From positions 186,001 through 250,000 of the forward strand of contig JANJUV010000002.1 of assembly GCA_024710405.1 (NCBI GenBank): 64,000 nucleotides of DNA. Reading direction: 5' to 3'. Source of the DNA: Bacteroidales bacterium (GTDB taxonomy: Bacteria > Bacteroidota > Bacteroidia > Bacteroidales > F082). Positions 34,949-44,715 of the stretch are shown in pieces. A program made the translations under genes and the position numbers. Numbering within the stretch: the stretch's first letter is position 1; every line of letters starts with the position of its first letter. Under the pieces are notes generated by a model, which saw only the letters and a program-made list of their open reading frames with translations, ran no database searches and was not told where the DNA came from.

Positions 34949-36250
34949 TTATTCCAGCAATTCGCGGTCGAAAATACCTTTAATGATGTCGAGGTAACTG
35001 GGCCGGGGTTTCACTGGTTTTTTATTCTGCTCCTTATCTGCCTTGCCGGATTTTGGTGCATTCGGGCTTTTCATTCTGTCCACCTCTTCCTCACGGAGGT
35101 GCCGGCTGATGCCTTCGATGACCAAACCAATTCCGGTGGCATACATGGGACTCGCCAGTTCGTCGGGTGTACCGCTGGCAAGGTGCTCGTTCGGATAGCC
35201 AATCCTTACGTCCATACCGGTAATAAATTGCGCAAGCTGATCCACATGCTTCAGTTGGGCGCCACCACCTGTAAGCACGATTCCGGCAATAAGTTTACGT
35301 TCAAGTCCCGAATTTTTGATTTCGTAATACACATGCTCGATGATCTCTTCCATGCGTGCCTGAATGATTGATGCCAGATTGCGGAAAGATATTTCTTTGG
35401 GCTGACGTCCACGGATACCGGGTATAGAAACCACCTCATCGTCTCTGTTTTCACTGGCCAGCGCAGAACCGAATTTAATTTTCACCTCCTCCGCATGACG
35501 CTTTATGATGGTGCAACCCTCACGGATGTCTTCAGTGATCACATCGCCACCAAATGGTATCACGGCAGTGTGCCGGATGATTCTGTCGTGAAAAATGGCA
35601 ATGTCGGTTGTTCCGCCGCCAATATCGACCAAAACAACACCAGCTTCTTTTTCTTCATCACTCAATACCGCTTCAGCAGAGGCTATTGGCTCAAGAATAA
35701 GGTCAACCATTTCGAGTTCGGCTCTTTTTACGCACTTCAAAATATTTTTCGCGGCTGCCGTCTGTCCAATGATCACATGGAAATTTGCTTCCAGTTTGCT
35801 GCCGTTCATCCCTATGGGTTTCTTGATGCCTTGCTCCCCGTCAATAACATATTCCTGCGGAATAACATCAATGATCTCTTCTCCGGCATGCATGTTCAGC
35901 TTGTACATGTCATTGGTCAGTTTTTCCAATTCAAGCTGGTTTATCTCTTTGTCGCTTGTTTCCCTGATCAGACTGCCCCTGTGCTGCAAACTTTTTATAT
36001 GCTGACCTGCAATACCAACATTGACATACTTAATGTCAACATGCGACTTAACGGATGCCTCCTCAACCGCTTTTTTAATGGAACCAACAGTTTCTTCAAT
36101 GTTGGCCACAATACCACGCTTTACACCAAACGATTCAGACCGGCCATGGCCGAGTATTTCAATTTTTCCAAATTCGTTTCTGCGCCCAACGATACAAGCA
36201 ATTTTGGTGGTACCGATGTCAAGTCCGACGATAATTTCAGATGCTTTCAT
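34949..36250 (-). CDS. ftsA: Cell division protein FtsA
   Basis: 433 residues of the actin family. LDIGTTKIACIVG (phosphate 1), VDIGGGTTDIAIF (phosphate 2) and VLTGGGAQL (adenosine) bind ATP. The last residues SYLDIIKGIFDRELLE form an amphipathic membrane-targeting helix. FtsA anchors FtsZ filaments to the inner membrane. It lies 9 bases after ftsQ and 90 bases before ftsZ. Confidence 0.97.
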   Translation of the reverse strand: MKASEIIVGLDIGTTKIACIVGRRNEFGKIEILGHGRSESFGVKRGIVANIEETVGSIKKAVEEASVKSHVDIKYVNVGIAGQHIKSLQHRGSLIRETSDKEINQLELEKLTNDMYKLNMHAGEEIIDVIPQEYVIDGEQGIKKPIGMNGSKLEANFHVIIGQTAAAKNILKCVKRAELEMVDLILEPIASAEAVLSDEEKEAGVVLVDIGGGTTDIAIFHDRIIRHTAVIPFGGDVITEDIREGCTIIKRHAEEVKIKFGSALASENRDDEVVSIPGIRGRQPKEISFRNLASIIQARMEEIIEHVYYEIKNSGLERKLIAGIVLTGGGAQLKHVDQLAQFITGMDVRIGYPNEHLASGTPDELASPMYATGIGLVIEGISRHLREEEVDRMKSPNAPKSGKADKEQNKKPVKPRPSYLDIIKGIFDRELLE

Positions 36251-36259
36251 AACTTTTCA

Positions 36260-37051
36260 CTATTTGATGCAAACAACCTGGTTTGTAAATCTTAAATTGA
36301 TGGCTTTATATTCGAGAAGCTCGGGACTGGTGAGTTTTTGTTTAAAAAAAGTGCTTGCTTTCAACACCTTATCATTTATAGAATTTGTGTCGCCTACGAT
36401 AATATTCACATGGGTTAGTTTCGGAATAAACTCAAAGCCAATCGAATCGGTCACGTAAACCTGGTCAATCAAGGCATGCGCAAACGGATCGGCATGCAAT
36501 GCCTTGCCAATTGCAAGTATCTCAGGCAGCAGGCTTTGCTTGTAGGGCTTATTCAGTACATGACTTGTCCGTCCAAAAGTAAGAGGCTCAAAATCAACAT
36601 CACCATTGACAATCAACACACGTGTTGTGTGGTAATCGCTAGGCATGAAAACATAACCGTGCCGGTCAAGGTAAACGTTATGACCCGAAACCGCAAAAAC
36701 TCTGATCAAAGGAACTCTTTCAACAACCCACACTTTGAGGGTGCCATTAATTGCCGTGGATGCTTTTACTGATTCAACCCAGGGAATTGATGACAAATGA
36801 CTGGTCAGAGGTTCTGTCTGTATAACCCTCATTGGCAGGCCGATACTTCCGGAAAACACATTATTTATCTCTGCCTTGATTGAATCCTTCATTAAAAAAC
36901 CACCTTCCTGATGCTGTTCAATATGCAAGCGCACCTCACGCAGCGGGGCGTTGAGAAAGGATTCACGGGCGAAACCCATCAAAACAAAAAGCGAAGCGCC
37001 TGTTGCTACCCATACCGTCCAGGTAATTATACTGATGAGTTTTTTCTTCAT
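36260..37051 (-). CDS. ftsQ: Cell division protein FtsQ
   Basis: 263 residues: a short cytoplasmic part, one transmembrane helix (about 8-27), and a periplasmic POTRA-like domain (LREVRLHIEQHQEGGFLMKD) followed by a beta domain (VESVKASTAINGTLKVWVVERVPL). FtsQ links the ring to FtsL-type proteins. Sequence conservation is low, so the call rests on the fold and on the position between murC (4-base overlap) and ftsA. Confidence 0.92.
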   Translation of the reverse strand: MKKKLISIITWTVWVATGASLFVLMGFARESFLNAPLREVRLHIEQHQEGGFLMKDSIKAEINNVFSGSIGLPMRVIQTEPLTSHLSSIPWVESVKASTAINGTLKVWVVERVPLIRVFAVSGHNVYLDRHGYVFMPSDYHTTRVLIVNGDVDFEPLTFGRTSHVLNKPYKQSLLPEILAIGKALHADPFAHALIDQVYVTDSIGFEFIPKLTHVNIIVGDTNSINDKVLKASTFFKQKLTSPELLEYKAINLRFTNQVVCIK

Positions 37052-38394
37052 GAGTTCAAGGCAATTGCAATGGGTTCAACCAATTGATCGATATCTCCAG
37101 CCCCCAGTGTTAGCAACACCTCAGGTTTCAGGCGCACAACCTGTTCAACAATTTCACTTCGTCCGATAAGGCGTTTTCTTTGCATCGGTATGCGCCGGAG
37201 CAGCTCTGCTGAATTAACCCCGCTGATAGGCAATTCGCGTGCAGGATATATCTCCAGCAGCAACAACTCATCGAGCAAGGCCAGACTTTGAGCAAAGCCA
37301 TCAATGAAGTCGCGGGTGCGAGAAAATAAGTGAGGCTGAAAGATGCCTGTGATCGTTTTTCCGGGATAAAGTTCACGGGCAGCTCCGATACATGCCCTGA
37401 GTTCTTCAGGATGATGGGCATAATCATCAATAAAAACACAATCAGGACGGTTTATCCGGAATTCAAATCTTCTTTTAACGCCAAGATAGCTATCCAATCC
37501 GGCACACAAACGCTCCAGCGGAATCTGCATCTGTAAGCCAACAGCCACTGCGGCTATTGCATTACTTATATTATGGCGGCCTGGCATAAGCCATCTTACA
37601 CCACAGTTCTCTCCGACTGAAGTTCGTATTTCGAAACCAAACTTTCCCTCTGTTACATGAATATTTCCGGCCCGGATATCGGCTCCGGGCAAAAGACCGT
37701 AATACATGGATTTATTTTCGGAGACCAATTCCAATCCCTGATGCTTGATCAGCACCCCGTTAGCTTTGATTCTATCAACAAATTGCTGATAAGCGTTATT
37801 CATTGTTGAGTGATCGCGATAAATATCCAGATGATCAGCATCCATTGAAGAAACCACAGCGATGTCGGGCGAAAGCTGCAAAAAAGACTGATCAAATTCA
37901 TCAGCTTCAACTATCATCACTTTGCTATTATCGTTCAGGACAATGTTGCTGTTGAAGTTATTGGCAATTCCACCAATAAAGGCAGTCACAGGGATTCCGG
38001 CTGTATGCAGCAGGTGTGCAATCAAAGAGGTAATGGTAGTTTTTCCGTGTGTGCCGGCCACAGCAATGGTGAATTGTCCCCTGGTAAGTTCCGCAAGCAA
38101 TTGCGCGCGCTTCACAACAGGTATCTCTCTGCGTTTAATTTCTTTAAGTTCCAGACTGTCGGCCTGAATCGCCGGAGTGAACACAGCAAGATCAATATTG
38201 GCCGGAATCAGCTCCGGATTCTCTTGATAATGAATCCCGATGCCCAATTCTTCAAGCGCACGCGTTATTGGTGTAGCTGTGCGGTCGTACCCGTATACCC
38301 GTGCACCTTTATGAACGAAATAGCGTGCCAGAGCGCTCATGCCGATGCCGCCGATGCCAAGGAAATAGATGTTTCGTATGGCGTCAATGTTCAT
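37048..38394 (-). CDS. murC: UDP-N-acetylmuramate-L-alanine ligase
   Basis: 448 residues from the ATG at 38394; a TTG two codons earlier is also possible. IYFLGIGGIGMSALA is the MurC nucleotide-sugar fold and AGTHGKTTITSLI the ATP loop. It adds the first amino acid of the peptidoglycan stem in the cytoplasm. Its start overlaps the murG stop by 11 bases, and its stop overlaps the ftsQ start. Confidence 0.97.
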   Translation of the reverse strand: MNIDAIRNIYFLGIGGIGMSALARYFVHKGARVYGYDRTATPITRALEELGIGIHYQENPELIPANIDLAVFTPAIQADSLELKEIKRREIPVVKRAQLLAELTRGQFTIAVAGTHGKTTITSLIAHLLHTAGIPVTAFIGGIANNFNSNIVLNDNSKVMIVEADEFDQSFLQLSPDIAVVSSMDADHLDIYRDHSTMNNAYQQFVDRIKANGVLIKHQGLELVSENKSMYYGLLPGADIRAGNIHVTEGKFGFEIRTSVGENCGVRWLMPGRHNISNAIAAVAVGLQMQIPLERLCAGLDSYLGVKRRFEFRINRPDCVFIDDYAHHPEELRACIGAARELYPGKTITGIFQPHLFSRTRDFIDGFAQSLALLDELLLLEIYPARELPISGVNSAELLRRIPMQRKRLIGRSEIVEQVVRLKPEVLLTLGAGDIDQLVEPIAIALNS

Positions 38395-39496
38395 AACCAA
38401 TCAAATTAAGTACTACTTCAGCAATTTTTTCATCCGCATCTGTAAGTGCAAAATCCACAATTCTTTCGCGCATCTGCGCTAACTTTTCAGCATCGTTCAG
38501 CATTCTGATGACTTCAGGAACAAGCGACTCAGTTACCCTATGATTATCAACCATATCAGCAGCACCTGCTTCAACTAGGCGAAGCGCGTTTTTCATCTGA
38601 TGGTTTTCGGCGGCTGTCGGAAGCGGTACAAAAACAGCCGGTTTTCCTACTGCTGCAATCTCAGATATTGCCATAGCACCGGCCCTTGAAACAATGAGAT
38701 CGGCACAGGCATATGCAAGATCCATCCGCTGAATAAACACCAGTGGCTTGATCAAGTGCTGGAATCTTTGTTTTTCAACCTGATTTACAGCCCTATGAAA
38801 GAAAGATTCGCCGGTTTGCCAGATCAACTGAACATCAGCTGACACAAGATCTTTCAGGTTAGTTTCAATGGCTTGATTTAGCGACCGTGCACCCTGGCTT
38901 CCACCAATTAGCAACACAACCGGCTTTTGTGGATTAAGACCAAAAAAATCAATGGCTTCAGTCCGCTTGCCTTCAATTCCGATCGCAGACCTACGTAATG
39001 GATTGCCTGTTAATACAGTTTTTTGCGGAGGGAACCATTCACTCATCCTTTCGTAGGCAACACATACCCTGTCAACTTTTTTACCAAGTAGTCTATTTGT
39101 AATTCCCGGAAAAGAATTCTGCTCCTGTATGATTGTCGGAATTTTATGCCAGATTGCTGCTCTGAGTGCCGGCCCACTGGCATAACCACCTACACCGATC
39201 ACAGCATCAGGTTTAAACTGGCGAAGTATAAACCACGAATCAAGCAAGCTGGAAATGAGTTTTAATGGAAATACAAGATTCCTGATACTGAACGAACGCT
39301 GAAAGCCACTGATCCACAATCCTTTGATTTCGTAACCGGCCTGCGGCACCTTTTGCATCTCCATACGGCCTTTCGCTCCGATAAACAGTATATTGCACGA
39401 AGGCACTTTTCGCCTGATCGCATCTGCAATGGCAATGGCCGGAAAGATATGCCCGCCGGTTCCTCCTCCGCTGATCACTATTTTAAGCTGCTTCAT
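38384..39496 (-). CDS. murG: Lipid II synthase MurG (GT28)
   Basis: About 370 residues from the ATG at 39496; a TTG five codons upstream is in frame but less likely. ISGGGTGGHIFPAIAIA is the N-terminal glycine-rich loop and SRAGAMAISEIAAVGKPA the UDP-GlcNAc-binding region. It adds GlcNAc to lipid I on the inner face of the membrane. The start lies inside the end of ftsW (14-base overlap). Confidence 0.97.
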   Translation of the reverse strand: MKQLKIVISGGGTGGHIFPAIAIADAIRRKVPSCNILFIGAKGRMEMQKVPQAGYEIKGLWISGFQRSFSIRNLVFPLKLISSLLDSWFILRQFKPDAVIGVGGYASGPALRAAIWHKIPTIIQEQNSFPGITNRLLGKKVDRVCVAYERMSEWFPPQKTVLTGNPLRRSAIGIEGKRTEAIDFFGLNPQKPVVLLIGGSQGARSLNQAIETNLKDLVSADVQLIWQTGESFFHRAVNQVEKQRFQHLIKPLVFIQRMDLAYACADLIVSRAGAMAISEIAAVGKPAVFVPLPTAAENHQMKNALRLVEAGAADMVDNHRVTESLVPEVIRMLNDAEKLAQMRERIVDFALTDADEKIAEVVLNLIGYEH

Positions 39497-40646
39497 TGGC
39501 ATCTGCGACAAGTTGCTGGTTCGACTTTTTTGCTATTTCTTTACTGACACTCAGTATGATTCCGATTGAAAGACTCGTAAACCAGATAGAAGTACCGCCC
39601 ATACTTACCAGAGGAAGTGGCTGTCCGGTAACAGGCAGCAACCCAACGGCAACACCCATATTAATCATTGCCTGAAAAACCAGACTAAATGCAACACCAA
39701 TACTGAGAAAAGCGCCGAAAGTCTGTGGTATTTTGGTAACAATCATAACGGCTCTGAACAGTAGAATCAGATAAAGCAGCACCAGGAATGCACCTCCCAC
39801 CAGACCATACTCCTCGATAATGATGGCAAAAATGAAATCAGAATAGGGATGGGGCAGAAAATTACGTTGTGTGCTGTTACCGGGGCCTTTACCCAATAGT
39901 CCTCCTCCTGCGATAGCGATCTTCGACTGTTCCATCTGAAAATTGTCTCCATCTCCACTGACAAAATTTTCTACCCTGTTTTTCCAGGTATACAACCTAC
40001 CCTGTTTATCATCAGGCATCTGAAACAGAATCAGCAGAAATATTGTAAGCGCCAAAACGCCAATCCCGATCAATGAAAAGATATACTTCATATTGACCCT
40101 GCCAATAAACATCAGCACAAGGCTGGTCGTGAACAGCATCATAGCCGTTGAAAGATTTGCCGGCAGAATAAGAAACACAACAAGTAGCACCGGCAGCATG
40201 ATCGGAACAAATGCCGACCTGAAGTCTTTGATATAATCCTGTTTCTTGGTGAGCAGCCTGGCCAGGTAAATTATCAAAGTCAACTTGGCAAGGTCGCTTG
40301 TCTGAAATGTCAGGTTAAAAGGCAGCGGAATAACCCTCTTGGCATCATTCAGATCGAGCCCGAAGAAAAGCGTAAAAAGCAGCAAGGGAATGGATATCCA
40401 TAAGGCTACCTGAAAAACCGGCGAGTAATAAATATACTTTATCTTGTGAGCCAGATACATGAAAAAGAAACCGAGGAACAGGATAATAAAATGCTTGAGC
40501 ATATAATACTCTGTGTTACCCCCTTTGTATTTGTATGCCAGTGTACCGGTTGAACTATACACGGCCAGGAGCGAAAAAATAGACAGCAGCAGCACTACGG
40601 CCCAAATCACCTTATCACCTTTTATATCCCTGAGCAACGATCCCAT
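39483..40646 (-). CDS. ftsW: Lipid II polymerase FtsW (SEDS family)
   Basis: 387 residues with about ten transmembrane helices. The SEDS landmarks are present: FQTSDLAKLTLIIY with the catalytic-type Asp, GPGNSTQRNFLPHPYSDFIFAIIIEEYGLVG in part (the HxxYSDF region), and the last helices with QPLPLVSMGGTS. It polymerises septal glycan with the FtsI partner encoded in the same operon. Confidence 0.96.
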   Translation of the reverse strand: MGSLLRDIKGDKVIWAVVLLLSIFSLLAVYSSTGTLAYKYKGGNTEYYMLKHFIILFLGFFFMYLAHKIKYIYYSPVFQVALWISIPLLLFTLFFGLDLNDAKRVIPLPFNLTFQTSDLAKLTLIIYLARLLTKKQDYIKDFRSAFVPIMLPVLLVVFLILPANLSTAMMLFTTSLVLMFIGRVNMKYIFSLIGIGVLALTIFLLILFQMPDDKQGRLYTWKNRVENFVSGDGDNFQMEQSKIAIAGGGLLGKGPGNSTQRNFLPHPYSDFIFAIIIEEYGLVGGAFLVLLYLILLFRAVMIVTKIPQTFGAFLSIGVAFSLVFQAMINMGVAVGLLPVTGQPLPLVSMGGTSIWFTSLSIGIILSVSKEIAKKSNQQLVADANEAA

Positions 40647-40648
40647 TG

Positions 40649-42004
40649 TTACAATCTTTTTACGGCATCTTTAAACTGATTTCCTCTGTCCTCATAGTTT
40701 TCGAACAGATCAAAACTTGCACAAGCGGGCGACAAAAGCACAACATCATTGTTTGTTGCCAGTGACGAAGCTGCATAAACAGCTTCCTCTGCCGAGTGTG
40801 CATCCACCATCACCGGAACCAGATTACCAAAAGCTTCATATAGTCTGGCGTTTTCATTTCCCAGACAAACTATTGCCTTCACCTTTTTCTTTACCAACGA
40901 TTTCAGCATCTCATAATCATTCCCTTTGTCGACTCCACCCGCAATCCATACCACCGGACGCTCCATGCTCTCAATAGCGTACCAGGCCGAATTAACATTG
41001 GTCGCCTTCGAATCGTTGATATAGGTAACCCCGTGTACATTGGCCACGAATTCGAGCCGATGGGCAATATTCTGAAAATCCGAAAGACATTGTTTAATGG
41101 TTTCCTTCCTGATTTGCAACAACTTGGCAGCAACTCCGGCAGCCATCGAATTGTATACATTGTGTTTTCCCTGTAAGGCTAATTCTTCAAGTGTCATATG
41201 AATACGGGTATTATTTGTTTGAATAATAATTTCATTGTTTACTAATCCGGCTCCATCATTGAAATCAAATCCGTTAATGGAGAACGGGTACAAGGCAGCC
41301 TTTGGTTGATGGCTGCTGATCAACTTACGTATGGTGTGGTCATCGATACAATAAACCAGTGAATCAGCAGGAGACATGTTTTCTGCTATTCTGAATTTTG
41401 ATTCGGCATATCGTTGAAAACTAAATCTGTATCTGTCAAGATGATCCGGCGTGATATTCAGTATAACTGCAATATCGGGTTTGAGGCACTTGATTCCGTC
41501 GAGCTGAAAACTGCTCAGCTCAAGCACGTAATAATCCGGCTGAGTGGTGGCTACCTGAAAAGCAAAGCTGTTACCAACATTACCGGCAACCGAAACGTTC
41601 AGACCTGCACTCTTAAGCATATGACCGATCAACAGTGTAGTGGTGGTTTTACCATTGCTGCCTGTGATGCATACCAGCGTGGCATCGGTAAACCACGAGG
41701 CAAATTCTATCTCGGAAATTACCGGTATCTGCATGTACCTGAACTTCGCAACTACTTCACACTCATCCGAAATTCCAGGACTTTTGATAATGAGGTCGGT
41801 GTGTTCAAACACCAAGGCACTGTGGCCGAGCTCTTCAAATGGGATGTTATACTGTTTCAAAACGACTCTGTAACGGTCTTTCACCCTGCCCGAATCAGAC
41901 ACAAATACCTCATAACCTTTGACTGATGCCAGCACTGCTGCTCCGCAGCCGCTTTCGCCTGCTCCCAGAACCACGATCTTTCTATATGCCGGAATGTCCA
42001 TCAT
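40649..42004 (-). CDS. murD: UDP-N-acetylmuramoylalanine-D-glutamate ligase
   Basis: 451 residues. IVVLGAGESGCGAAVLA is the UDP-substrate domain, CITGSNGKTTTTLLIGHML the ATP loop, and YINDSKATNVNSAWYAIE, with the family's DSKATN, the C-terminal domain. It adds D-glutamate to the stem peptide. It is separated by 2 bases from ftsW and 4 from mraY. Confidence 0.97.
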   Translation of the reverse strand: MMDIPAYRKIVVLGAGESGCGAAVLASVKGYEVFVSDSGRVKDRYRVVLKQYNIPFEELGHSALVFEHTDLIIKSPGISDECEVVAKFRYMQIPVISEIEFASWFTDATLVCITGSNGKTTTTLLIGHMLKSAGLNVSVAGNVGNSFAFQVATTQPDYYVLELSSFQLDGIKCLKPDIAVILNITPDHLDRYRFSFQRYAESKFRIAENMSPADSLVYCIDDHTIRKLISSHQPKAALYPFSINGFDFNDGAGLVNNEIIIQTNNTRIHMTLEELALQGKHNVYNSMAAGVAAKLLQIRKETIKQCLSDFQNIAHRLEFVANVHGVTYINDSKATNVNSAWYAIESMERPVVWIAGGVDKGNDYEMLKSLVKKKVKAIVCLGNENARLYEAFGNLVPVMVDAHSAEEAVYAASSLATNNDVVLLSPACASFDLFENYEDRGNQFKDAVKRL

Positions 42005-42008
42005 CTCT

Positions 42009-43247
42009 TTATCTGAGTTTTAGGGTGATGATAGTTATTACGGCAAGAATAACACCGACAATAAAGAACCGAAGAACAATCTTGGGTTCGGAATATCCCA
42101 GCTTCTGGTAATGATGGTGCAATGGCGACATTTTGAAAACCCGCCTTCCTACACCATACTTTTTGCGGGTATATTTGAACCAACTAACCTGAATAAGAAC
42201 CGAAAGACTCTCGGCCAGAAATATGCCACAGAGAATTGGTATCAGGAGTTCCTTGCGTATGACTATGGCAAAAACTGCAATGATCCCACCAAGTGCCAGG
42301 CTACCAGTGTCGCCCATAAACACCTGAGCAGGATAAGAGTTGTACCACAAAAAACCAATGTTGGCACCAACGAATGCACTGATGAAAATGGTAAGTTCGC
42401 CTGTGTTTGGCAAATACATAATATTCAAATAATCAGCAAATATGATATTGCCCGACACCCAGGCCAGAATGCCCAAAGTTGTTCCGATAATGGCTGATGT
42501 TCCTACTGCCAGACCGTCCATACCGTCTGTCAGGTTTGCACCGTTGCTCACAGCAGTTATTATAAAGATGATGATGGGGATAAAGACCAGAAATGCCCAT
42601 TTCTGATATCCTGGCCCAATCCATTTCAGTAATACAGCATAATCAAACTCATTGTTTTTAATGAATGGGATTGTGGTTTTGGTAACACGTGTTTCTTCAA
42701 CAAGAAAACGTGATGAAATCCCTTCTGAAGTAACATTCTCAATTACCTGCCCGATATTCTGCGGTTTTTCACGCAACACAATGCTGTCATCAAAATACAT
42801 GACGGCTGCTACAACCAAACCCAGAACCACCTGTCCCATAATCTTGGTTTTGCCGGGCAATCCTTTCTTATCCTTTTTGAACACTTTTATATAATCATCG
42901 AGGAAACCCAGCCCTCCTAGCCAAACCGATGTAAACAGCATCAGAATTACATAGGTATTGTTGAGTTGAGCAAAAAGAAGTGTTGGGATAATAAGCGATG
43001 CCAGAATGATGAGTCCGCCCATGGTAGGGGTTCCTTGTTTTTCGACCTGTCCCTCCAGACCCAGATCACGAATTGTCTCGCCAACCTGACGGCGATTCAG
43101 ATACCCGATCCAGCGCTTACCAAAATAGAGAGATATAATAAGTGAAGTAATAACGGCCATTGCAGCCCTGAAAGATATATACTGAAACACCTGGGCCCCG
43201 GGGAAATCGAAAGTTGTGTCGAGATATGAAAACAGGTAATACAGCAT
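42009..43247 (-). CDS. mraY: Phospho-MurNAc-pentapeptide transferase
   Basis: 412 residues with about ten membrane helices. [13 protein letters not shown] and FLDDYIKV hold the catalytic Asp pair, and [10 protein letters not shown] is the family signature for Mg binding. It moves the muramyl-pentapeptide onto undecaprenyl phosphate to make lipid I. A periplasmic-type loop at about 150-215 is longer than in E. coli, common in Bacteroidota. Confidence 0.97.
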   Translation of the reverse strand: MLYYLFSYLDTTFDFPGAQVFQYISFRAAMAVITSLIISLYFGKRWIGYLNRRQVGETIRDLGLEGQVEKQGTPTMGGLIILASLIIPTLLFAQLNNTYVILMLFTSVWLGGLGFLDDYIKVFKKDKKGLPGKTKIMGQVVLGLVVAAVMYFDDSIVLREKPQNIGQVIENVTSEGISSRFLVEETRVTKTTIPFIKNNEFDYAVLLKWIGPGYQKWAFLVFIPIIIFIITAVSNGANLTDGMDGLAVGTSAIIGTTLGILAWVSGNIIFADYLNIMYLPNTGELTIFISAFVGANIGFLWYNSYPAQVFMGDTGSLALGGIIAVFAIVIRKELLIPILCGIFLAESLSVLIQVSWFKYTRKKYGVGRRVFKMSPLHHHYQKLGYSEPKIVLRFFIVGVILAVITIITLKLR

Positions 43248-43251
43248 AACT

Positions 43252-44715
43252 TTAACGGTTGATTAGGCTTTCTGTTAATTCGGTCTTATCATCAAATGGG
43301 TACTTCACACCCATTATTTCCTGATATTTTTCGTGTCCTTTACCTGCCACCAGGATAATGTCGCCGGGCTGTGCAAGAGCCACTGCAGCACGTATGGCCT
43401 CACGTCGGTCGGCGATGGCGAGCACTCTGGAAAAATGCTGTGGTTCAACACCCTGGCGCATCTCGGCTATGATGTCCTCCGGATGCTCACTTCGCGGATT
43501 ATCTGAAGTAAGTATCAGTTTGTTACTCATAGAGGCCGCCACACGCGCCATCTCAGGTCGTTTCGTGCGGTCGCGGTCACCACCTGCACCGGCAACAGTA
43601 ATCAGTGATTCGTTCTTTGTACGGATGGCATTGATAGTTTCAAGCACATTCTTTAGCGCATCGGGTGTATGAGCATAATCAACAATTCCTGTTATGCCTG
43701 AATCGGACCTGATCACGTCAAACCTGCCTTCGGCTCCGGTAAGTGTGCTGATTGCCGTAAGTGCTTCGTCAATGCTCAATCCGGCAAGCACCGAAGCAGC
43801 ATATACCGCCAACAGATTGCTGGCATTAAACTTGCCCACCATCGGACTGTGCAGTTCCCTGCCATCAACCTTCAATACAAGTCCATCAAAACTGTTTTCG
43901 AGTATTCGTGATTTAAAATCAGCATCTGATGACAAACCGTATGAAAAAACCCTGGCCTTTGTATTCTGCACCATAAAGGATGCATTACGGTCATCGGTAT
44001 TGATCAAAGCAAAGGAATCATGTCCAAGCATGTCGAAGAACAGCTTTTTTGCATCACGGTAATGGGCAAAGGTTCCGTGATAATCGAGATGATCATGCGT
44101 AAGATTTGTAAAAATGGCACCAGCGAAATTCAATCCGGCAACCCTGAACTGATCCAGGGCATGCGAACTCACCTCCATAAAAGCATATGCACAACCCTCA
44201 TCAACCATTGCAGCAAGCAATCTGTTGATACATAATGCATCAGGCGTTGTATGCGTAGCCGATATCACCCTTTGGTTTATCCGGTTTTCAACGGTGGAAA
44301 GCAAACCTGAGGGATATCCGGATTGAAGAAAAAGTCTGTAAAGCAAGGTTGCTACCGTGGTCTTGCCGTTTGTTCCGGTAACCCCGATCAACTTGAGTTT
44401 ATCTGAAGGATTTCCAAAAAATACTGTTGACATCCTTGCAAGTGCAAAGGCACTATTCTCGGCAACAACATAACAAACGTATTCCTTTGTGTGCTCAGGC
44501 AATCGCTCACAAACAACAACTCCGGCGCCTGAATCAATTGCCTGATCAATGAACCTATGGCCATCTGCTGCACGACCTGTTACAGCTACAAACACATCTC
44601 CTTTGGTGACTTCACGTGAATCGAAAGCAATTCCCGAAACATAGAGCCCTGGATCCCCTACTATTCTCTTAACAGGTGTATAGTGAAGCAATTCGCTCAG
44701 CTTTATAGTGATCAT
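43252..44715 (-). CDS. murE: UDP-MurNAc-tripeptide ligase, meso-diaminopimelate type
   Basis: 487 residues. ATP loop TGTNGKTT at 113-120, and LTSDNPRSE at 402-410 with the DNPR motif that binds meso-diaminopimelate, so the wall is of the meso-DAP kind rather than lysine. It adds the third stem residue. Start overlaps the ftsI stop by 4 bases. Confidence 0.97.
   Translation of the reverse strand: MITIKLSELLHYTPVKRIVGDPGLYVSGIAFDSREVTKGDVFVAVTGRAADGHRFIDQAIDSGAGVVVCERLPEHTKEYVCYVVAENSAFALARMSTVFFGNPSDKLKLIGVTGTNGKTTVATLLYRLFLQSGYPSGLLSTVENRINQRVISATHTTPDALCINRLLAAMVDEGCAYAFMEVSSHALDQFRVAGLNFAGAIFTNLTHDHLDYHGTFAHYRDAKKLFFDMLGHDSFALINTDDRNASFMVQNTKARVFSYGLSSDADFKSRILENSFDGLVLKVDGRELHSPMVGKFNASNLLAVYAASVLAGLSIDEALTAISTLTGAEGRFDVIRSDSGITGIVDYAHTPDALKNVLETINAIRTKNESLITVAGAGGDRDRTKRPEMARVAASMSNKLILTSDNPRSEHPEDIIAEMRQGVEPQHFSRVLAIADRREAIRAAVALAQPGDIILVAGKGHEKYQEIMGVKYPFDDKTELTESLINR

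Noticed and set aside
35495-36295. 266-residue frame antisense to ftsA
   Set aside because: It lies fully opposite ftsA; the length reflects the codon composition of ftsA, and no recognisable domain is present.
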